Source: Burkholderiaceae bacterium (GTDB lineage: Bacteria; Pseudomonadota; Gammaproteobacteria; Burkholderiales; Burkholderiaceae). Taken from it: a stretch of DNA of 10,565 nt. Each line of letters opens with the position of its first letter. Positions within the stretch are counted from its first letter, which is position 1. The position numbers were made by a program, and so were the translations under genes. Below the pieces are notes generated by a model, which searched no databases, was not told the DNA's origin, and saw only the letters and a program-made list of their open reading frames with translations. The stretch is from contig JALREG010000100.1 in assembly GCA_023253905.1 (NCBI GenBank), positions 1 to 10,565 of the forward strand, in the 5' to 3' direction. This document shows positions 6,709 through 10,565 of the stretch, in pieces.

Positions 6709-7110
6709 ATGGCCTATAGCGAGAAAGTCATCGATCATTACGAAAACCCCCGCAACGTCGGGTCGCTCGACAAGAACGACCCGAGCGTCGGTACCGGCAT
6801 GGTGGGCGCGCCCGCCTGCGGCGATGTCATGAAGCTGCAGATTCGGGTCAATGACCAGGGCGTGATTGAAGATGCGCGCTTCAAGACCTATGGCTGTGGT
6901 TCGGCGATTGCGTCGTCGTCGCTCGTCACCGAGTGGGTGAAGGGCAAGACGCTCGACCAGGCGGTGGAAATTCGCAATACTCAAATTGCGGATGAACTGG
7001 CGCTGCCTCCGGTCAAGATCCATTGCTCCATTCTTGCCGAAGATGCCATCAAGGCGGCGGTTGAAGATTACCGTCGCAAGCACGGCGCGGACGCGCAGAA
7101 GGCCGCCTGA
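6709..7110 (+). CDS. iscU: iron-sulfur cluster assembly scaffold IscU
   Basis: IscU is the scaffold on which [2Fe-2S] clusters are built from IscS-derived sulfur before HscA/HscB-driven transfer. It is 133 aa, against 128 in E. coli, with very high identity over the first 125 residues. Ligands and key residues sit at E. coli positions: Cys37, Asp39, Cys63, His105 and Cys106. The HscA recognition motif LPPVK is at 99-103. Only the C-terminal tail (RRKHGADAQKAA) differs and is slightly longer. iscA begins 12 bases after the stop, and its GAGGAG ribosome binding site overlaps the iscU TGA. Confidence 0.98.
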   Translation: MAYSEKVIDHYENPRNVGSLDKNDPSVGTGMVGAPACGDVMKLQIRVNDQGVIEDARFKTYGCGSAIASSSLVTEWVKGKTLDQAVEIRNTQIADELALPPVKIHCSILAEDAIKAAVEDYRRKHGADAQKAA

Positions 7111-7122
7111 GGAGATCGGGTC

Positions 7123-7446
7123 ATGGCCGTCACGCTTACAGAATCGGCAGCGCAGCACATCAGTCGTTTTATCACCCGCCGGGGTCGCGGGATTGGTCTT
7201 CGGCTCGGTGTTCGCACCACAGGCTGTTCGGGTCTTGCCTACAAGCTCGAATACGCCGATGAGGGGCAGCCAGAAGACCTTTACTTCGAGAGCCATGGGG
7301 TCACGGTGATCATTGATCCCAAGAGCCTGGCCTACCTTGATGGCACCGAACTTGACTTCGTTCGCGAGGGCTTGAACGAGGGCTTTCGGTTCAATAACCC
7401 GAATGTGAAGGGCGAGTGCGGCTGCGGCGAATCTTTCCAGGTTTGA
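7123..7446 (+). CDS. iscA: A-type iron-sulfur carrier IscA
   Basis: IscA is an A-type protein that binds iron or Fe-S clusters and passes them to apo-targets, notably for [4Fe-4S] maturation. It is 107 aa, the same length as E. coli IscA. The three conserved cysteines are Cys35 in [10 protein letters not shown] and Cys99 and Cys101 in the C-terminal GECGCGESF motif. The early start [13 protein letters not shown] is typical, and GAGGAG lies just upstream. The 80-base gap to hscB is the largest between structural genes of this operon. Confidence 0.98.
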   Translation: MAVTLTESAAQHISRFITRRGRGIGLRLGVRTTGCSGLAYKLEYADEGQPEDLYFESHGVTVIIDPKSLAYLDGTELDFVREGLNEGFRFNNPNVKGECGCGESFQV

Positions 7447-7497
7447 ACGCTCACTGCTCCACCCGCTTCCTCCCCATCTCTCATGACGTCGGCGCGG

Positions 7498-7513
7498 GCG
7501 GCCTTGCTGCCGC
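7498..7513 (+). other. small GC hairpin before hscB
   Basis: GCGGC (7498-7502) and GCCGC (7509-7513) can pair around a 6-base loop, ending 13 bases before the hscB ATG. With only 5 pairs it is weak evidence. It is placed where it could affect access to the poor hscB ribosome binding site. Confidence 0.2.
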
Positions 7514-7526
7514 ACCAGGCTAGCTG

Positions 7527-8054
7527 ATGCTGCTTCTCGACAAGAACTACTTCGACCTGCTGAACCTGCCTCGCGTGTTCGCGATTGACGAGCAGGCTCT
7601 AGAGCGGCAGTACCGCGATCTGGTGGCGGCAGTTCACCCCGACAGATTTGTCACCGATTCGCCCGAGCAGCGCCGGTTGGCCATGCAGGCGGCCACGCTC
7701 GCCAACGAAGCATGGCGTTGTCTGCGTGACCCCTGTAGCCGAGCGGCATACCTCTGTCGGCTTGAGGGCGTTGCAGTCGATAAGGCGGTGCGAGCCGGCG
7801 CATCGGCCGCGTTTCTGACTGAGCAGATGGAATGGCGTGAGGCGCTTGATGAAGCGCGGCTGGGTGGCCGCCAGGCTGATCTTCAGGCGCTGCAGGTCGA
7901 TGTAGCCGCGGCACGGCGGCGGGTGCTGGCCACCGTCGCGGAGTTCATCGATACCCGCGCCGACTTCGAGGCTGCGGCGGGCCTGGTGGGCCAACTCATG
8001 TATATCGATCGGTTTTCCGAGCAGGTCGACGAGGCGCTCGACGACCTTTCCTGA
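7527..8054 (+). CDS. hscB: co-chaperone HscB (Hsc20), J-domain protein
   Basis: HscB binds IscU and delivers it to HscA, stimulating HscA ATPase through its J domain. It is 175 aa, against 171 in E. coli. The N-terminal J domain starts [15 protein letters not shown] and carries the HPD motif at His37-Pro38-Asp39, followed by the [16 protein letters not shown] helix. The C-terminal HSCB oligomerisation domain includes [15 protein letters not shown], the region that contacts IscU. The ribosome binding site is poor: an isolated AGG about 7 bases upstream. The ATG overlaps the stop of a 14-codon reading frame (7483-7527) as TGATG, so translational coupling is conceivable but unproven. hscA follows after 25 bases. 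Confidence 0.96.
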   Translation: MLLLDKNYFDLLNLPRVFAIDEQALERQYRDLVAAVHPDRFVTDSPEQRRLAMQAATLANEAWRCLRDPCSRAAYLCRLEGVAVDKAVRAGASAAFLTEQMEWREALDEARLGGRQADLQALQVDVAAARRRVLATVAEFIDTRADFEAAAGLVGQLMYIDRFSEQVDEALDDLS

Positions 8055-8079
8055 TCCCTACTCTCTTGTTGGCGGCCGA

Positions 8080-9987
8080 ATGGCTCTTCTCCAGATCTCG
8101 GAACCCGGAATGTCTCCCGAACCGCACCAGCGGCGTCTCGCGGTGGGCATTGACCTTGGTACTACCAATTCGCTGGTGGCGGCGGTGCGTTCCAGTATCC
8201 CCGAGGTGCTCGAGGATGAGCATCGCAACGCCCTCCTGCCTTCCGTAGTGAGTTACTGCGACGACGGCCGTGTCGCAGTGGGCGCCGAGGCCGCGGCACG
8301 CGCAATCTCTGACCCCGACAACACCATCGTATCGGTGAAGCGCTTCATGGGGCGCGGGCTCGAGGATGCGCGCCGGTACCGAACCGCGTATCGCTTCATC
8401 GACGCGCCCGGAATGGTCAAGATCCAGACGCGTGCCGGCGATAAGAGCCCGGTTGAGGTGTCGGCCGAAATCCTCAAGGTGCTGCGCCGACGGGCGGAAA
8501 TGACGCTGGGTGCCGAGCTCTACGGATCGGTGATCACCGTACCTGCCTATTTCGACGATGCACAGCGTCAGGCCACCAAAGACGCTGCGCGGCTTGCGGG
8601 TCTGGAGGTGCTTCGGCTCCTGAACGAGCCCACCGCAGCGGCGATTGCTTATGGGCTCGACAACGGCGTGGAAGGTCGTGTAGTCGTGTTCGACCTCGGT
8701 GGCGGCACCTTCGACGTGTCGGTGCTGCACCTCAGTCGCGGCGTGTTCGAGGTGGTGGCCACGGGTGGTGATTCCGCTCTGGGCGGCGATGACTTCGATC
8801 GTCGAATCGTTGAGTGGGCGCTGCGCGAGACCGGACTGGTGTCAGCCCATGAAACTGATCCCATTGGCAGTGCCCTGGCAGCAGGAGTCCTGTCGTCCGC
8901 CGATCTGCGTGCCATGACTGTTGAGGCGCGTCGCGCGAAGGAAGCGCTGTCCGAGGCTACGCTCACTACGTTCTCGTGCCCGCTGTCTGACGCATCGGCG
9001 GTGCGTCTGCCGCTTGCGCGCGAACGGCTCGACGCAATGACCGCGGATCTTGTCTCGCGCACCATCACTGTGGTGAGGCGAACGCTTCGCGACGCCCGGA
9101 TCGATGCTGCCGACGCAGGGGCTGTGGTGCTGGTGGGCGGAGCCACGCGCACGCCGGCAGTGCGAGCAGCCGTGGCCAGCTTTTTCGGCCGTGCGCCGCT
9201 CTCCGATATTGACCCCGATCGGGTGGTTGCGATTGGCGCTGCGATGCAGGCCAATCTGCTGGCGGGCAACCGCGGTGAGGGCGATGACTGGCTGCTGCTT
9301 GACGTCATTCCACTGTCGCTCGGCCTGGAAACGATGGGTGGACTGGTCGAGAAGATTGTCCCGCGGAATTCCACCATTCCGGTGGCGCGGGCGCAGGAGT
9401 TCACAACGTTCCGTGATGGCCAGACAGCGCTTGCTGTTCACGTGGTTCAGGGTGAGCGCGAGCTGGTGTCCGACTGCCGCTCGCTCGCGCGGTTCGAACT
9501 ACGCGGGATTCCACCGATGAGCGCGGGCGCGGCCCGCATTCGGGTGAGCTTTCAGGTCGACGCAGACGGCCTGCTTTCGGTCACCGCATGCGAGCAGTTG
9601 AGCGGTGTCAAGGCTGCCGTGACGGTTCGTCCGTCATATGGTTTGAGCGATGACGAAATCGCTGACATGCTGCAGCAGTCGTTCCTGTCAGCCGGAGCAG
9701 ATCGGGACGCGCGGGCGCTGCGCGAGCAACAGGTTGAAGCTGATCGGCTGTTCGAGGCGACCCGTTCGGCGCTTGACGCTGACGGCGATTTGCTTTCGGA
9801 GGCCGAGCGCCCGCTGGTGGAGTCGCTCCTTGCGCGTGTGCTTGAGGCGAGAGGCGGAACCGATGCCGACGTGATCCGGCAGGCGGTCGATGCGCTTGCC
9901 CGTGGTACCGAGCACTTCGCGGCCCGGCGAATGGATCGCGCGATATCGCGCGCGCTTTCCGGTCGGCGTATCGATCAGATTGACTGA
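8080..9987 (+). CDS. hscA: Hsp70-family chaperone HscA
   Basis: HscA is the specialised Hsp70 that binds the LPPVK motif of IscU and uses ATP to drive cluster release. It is 635 aa, against 616 in E. coli. It opens with the diagnostic [20 protein letters not shown], then the phosphate-binding loop GIDLGTTNS (from residue 23), [20 protein letters not shown] (205-212), [12 protein letters not shown] and [12 protein letters not shown]. The beta substrate-binding domain begins around [17 protein letters not shown], and the helical lid ends in [18 protein letters not shown]. The extra length lies mainly around residues 250-280 ([20 protein letters not shown]), where the protein is less E. coli-like. 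The ribosome binding site is weak. No residue expected for ATPase activity appears lost. Confidence 0.98.
   Translation: MALLQISEPGMSPEPHQRRLAVGIDLGTTNSLVAAVRSSIPEVLEDEHRNALLPSVVSYCDDGRVAVGAEAAARAISDPDNTIVSVKRFMGRGLEDARRYRTAYRFIDAPGMVKIQTRAGDKSPVEVSAEILKVLRRRAEMTLGAELYGSVITVPAYFDDAQRQATKDAARLAGLEVLRLLNEPTAAAIAYGLDNGVEGRVVVFDLGGGTFDVSVLHLSRGVFEVVATGGDSALGGDDFDRRIVEWALRETGLVSAHETDPIGSALAAGVLSSADLRAMTVEARRAKEALSEATLTTFSCPLSDASAVRLPLARERLDAMTADLVSRTITVVRRTLRDARIDAADAGAVVLVGGATRTPAVRAAVASFFGRAPLSDIDPDRVVAIGAAMQANLLAGNRGEGDDWLLLDVIPLSLGLETMGGLVEKIVPRNSTIPVARAQEFTTFRDGQTALAVHVVQGERELVSDCRSLARFELRGIPPMSAGAARIRVSFQVDADGLLSVTACEQLSGVKAAVTVRPSYGLSDDEIADMLQQSFLSAGADRDARALREQQVEADRLFEATRSALDADGDLLSEAERPLVESLLARVLEARGGTDADVIRQAVDALARGTEHFAARRMDRAISRALSGRRIDQID
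9937..9952. repeat. 16-bp perfect palindrome at the hscA 3' end
   Basis: CGCGCGATATCGCGCG reads the same on both strands and lies 36 bases before the hscA stop. It is low-complexity CG repeat around GATATC and codes for part of the lid C-terminus, so it may be coincidental. Confidence 0.4.
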
Positions 9988-10003
9988 CCCAGAAAGGGGT
10001 GCG

Positions 10004-10342
10004 ATGCCTGTCATTTCAATTCTTCCCCACGCGGCGCTTTGCCCCGACGGTGCGCGTTTCGAAGCACCGCAGGGCTCGGTGCTCTGTCGGGTACTGCTCG
10101 ATCACGGCGTTCGGATCGAACACGCCTGCGACATGTCGTGCGCCTGCACGACATGTCATGTGATTGTGCGTGAGGGACTGTCATCGCTTGAGCCCGCAAC
10201 TGACGACGAAGACGACATGCTGGACAAGGCCTGGGGCCTCACTTCGCAGTCCCGACTGTCGTGTCAGATCAAGGTGGCACAGTCTGATCTCACCATCGAA
10301 ATTCCCAAGTACACAATCAATCATGCGCGCGAAGATCACTGA
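10004..10342 (+). CDS. fdx: [2Fe-2S] adrenodoxin-type ferredoxin Fdx
   Basis: Fdx supplies electrons for cluster assembly on IscU/IscS. It is 112 aa, against 111 in E. coli. It begins MPVISILPHAALCPDG and ends EIPKYTINHAREDH, both typical. Cluster ligands are Cys42, Cys48, Cys51 and Cys87, with the extra non-ligand Cys46 as in E. coli. The acidic stretch DDEDDMLDKAWGL is the expected partner-docking surface. The start is set by AAAGGGG a few bases before the ATG at 10004; the open frame runs back to 9890, but that part overlaps hscA and has no ferredoxin character. A perfect 12-bp inverted repeat covers the codons of the cluster loop. iscX follows after 18 bases. Confidence 0.98.
   Translation: MPVISILPHAALCPDGARFEAPQGSVLCRVLLDHGVRIEHACDMSCACTTCHVIVREGLSSLEPATDDEDDMLDKAWGLTSQSRLSCQIKVAQSDLTIEIPKYTINHAREDH
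10130..10157. repeat. perfect 12-bp inverted repeat within fdx
   Basis: GACATGTCGTGC (10130-10141) and GCACGACATGTC (10146-10157) are exact reverse complements around a 4-base centre GCCT. In RNA this is a 12-bp uninterrupted stem with a tetraloop. It covers the codons for Asp-Met-Ser-Cys-Ala-Cys-Thr-Thr-Cys, that is Cys46, Cys48 and Cys51 of the cluster-binding loop. Confidence 0.85.
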
Positions 10343-10360
10343 TCCGCAGGCGAGGTTACG

Positions 10361-10555
10361 ATGAAGTGGACCGACGTTCAGGACATTGCAATTGAGCTGG
10401 TTGAGCGGTATCCGGATATTGATCCCAAATCCATCCGCTTTACCGACCTCAGGCAAAAGGTGTTGGATCTGCCTGGCTTTGATGACGCGCCCGAGCGGTC
10501 TGGCGAGCGCGTGCTCGAAGCAATTCAGCAGGCGTGGATTGACGAAATCGAGTGA
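10361..10555 (+). CDS. iscX: IscX (YfhJ), small acidic IscS-binding protein
   Basis: IscX is a small acidic protein that binds IscS and iron and modulates desulfurase-driven cluster formation; its exact role is debated. It is 64 aa, against 66 in E. coli. The sequence shows MKWTDVQDIAIEL, YPDIDPKSIRFTDL, FDDAPE and the C-terminal AWIDEIE, all family hallmarks. GCGAGG precedes the ATG. It is the usual last gene of the isc operon and ends 10 bases before the window edge. The bases after it begin with GCGTACGC, possibly part of a structure that continues outside. Confidence 0.96.
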   Translation: MKWTDVQDIAIELVERYPDIDPKSIRFTDLRQKVLDLPGFDDAPERSGERVLEAIQQAWIDEIE

Positions 10556-10565
10556 GCGTACGCCC

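Noticed and set aside
6691..7515. 274-codon open frame on the minus strand opposite iscU and iscA
   Set aside because: It mirrors two highly conserved genes, shows no family features, and is explained by codon bias on the coding strand.
9890..10003. Upstream ATG giving fdx a 38-residue extension
   Set aside because: The extra segment overlaps the hscA coding end in another frame, and a good ribosome binding site precedes the ATG at 10004.
1..10565. CRISPR arrays, tRNA or rRNA genes, insertion sequences, prophage or defence genes
   Set aside because: I found no repeat-spacer pattern, tRNA-like cloverleaf, transposase, integrase or defence-type protein. Genes fill nearly the whole window and are housekeeping in type.

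Overview
This window is GC-rich proteobacterial DNA, densely coding on the + strand only. Protein sequence and gene order point to a betaproteobacterium, most likely in Burkholderiales. The evidence is a full isc operon in the order iscR-iscS-iscU-iscA-hscB-hscA-fdx-iscX, a low-molecular-weight phosphatase gene and uvrB just upstream, and an IscU, HscA and ferredoxin close to their E. coli counterparts. I cannot name a genus from sequence alone.

Layout: (1) positions 1-1695 hold the 3' part of uvrB (nucleotide excision repair helicase), whose start lies before the window. (2) 1738-2259 encodes a low-molecular-weight protein-tyrosine phosphatase with a good ribosome binding site. (3) 2348-4639 encodes a full-length molybdenum hydroxylase large subunit of the IorB/aldehyde-oxidase type. 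It has a twin-arginine signal, but no iron-sulfur small subunit or cytochrome gene lies beside it. (4) 4640-4891 is the only long non-coding stretch. It holds a 7-bp dyad, a strong-looking sigma70 promoter, a hairpin at that promoter's predicted transcript start, and a second promoter overlapped by two tandem IscR type-1-like sites. (5) 4892-10555 is the isc operon.

In the isc operon, IscR senses cluster status and represses the operon. IscS supplies sulfur and IscU is the scaffold. IscA is an A-type carrier, HscB/HscA release the cluster from IscU, ferredoxin supplies electrons, and IscX tunes IscS. All catalytic and ligand residues I checked are present, and IscR, IscU, IscA and Fdx keep the E. 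coli residue numbering.

Most of the window is conventional. I found no convincing new multi-gene system. The points that merit a second look are the lone Tat-exported molybdenum hydroxylase lodged between the phosphatase gene and iscR, with an altered cofactor-loop motif; the two-promoter structured iscR leader; and a perfect 12-bp inverted repeat inside fdx that lies over the codons of three cysteines in its cluster loop.
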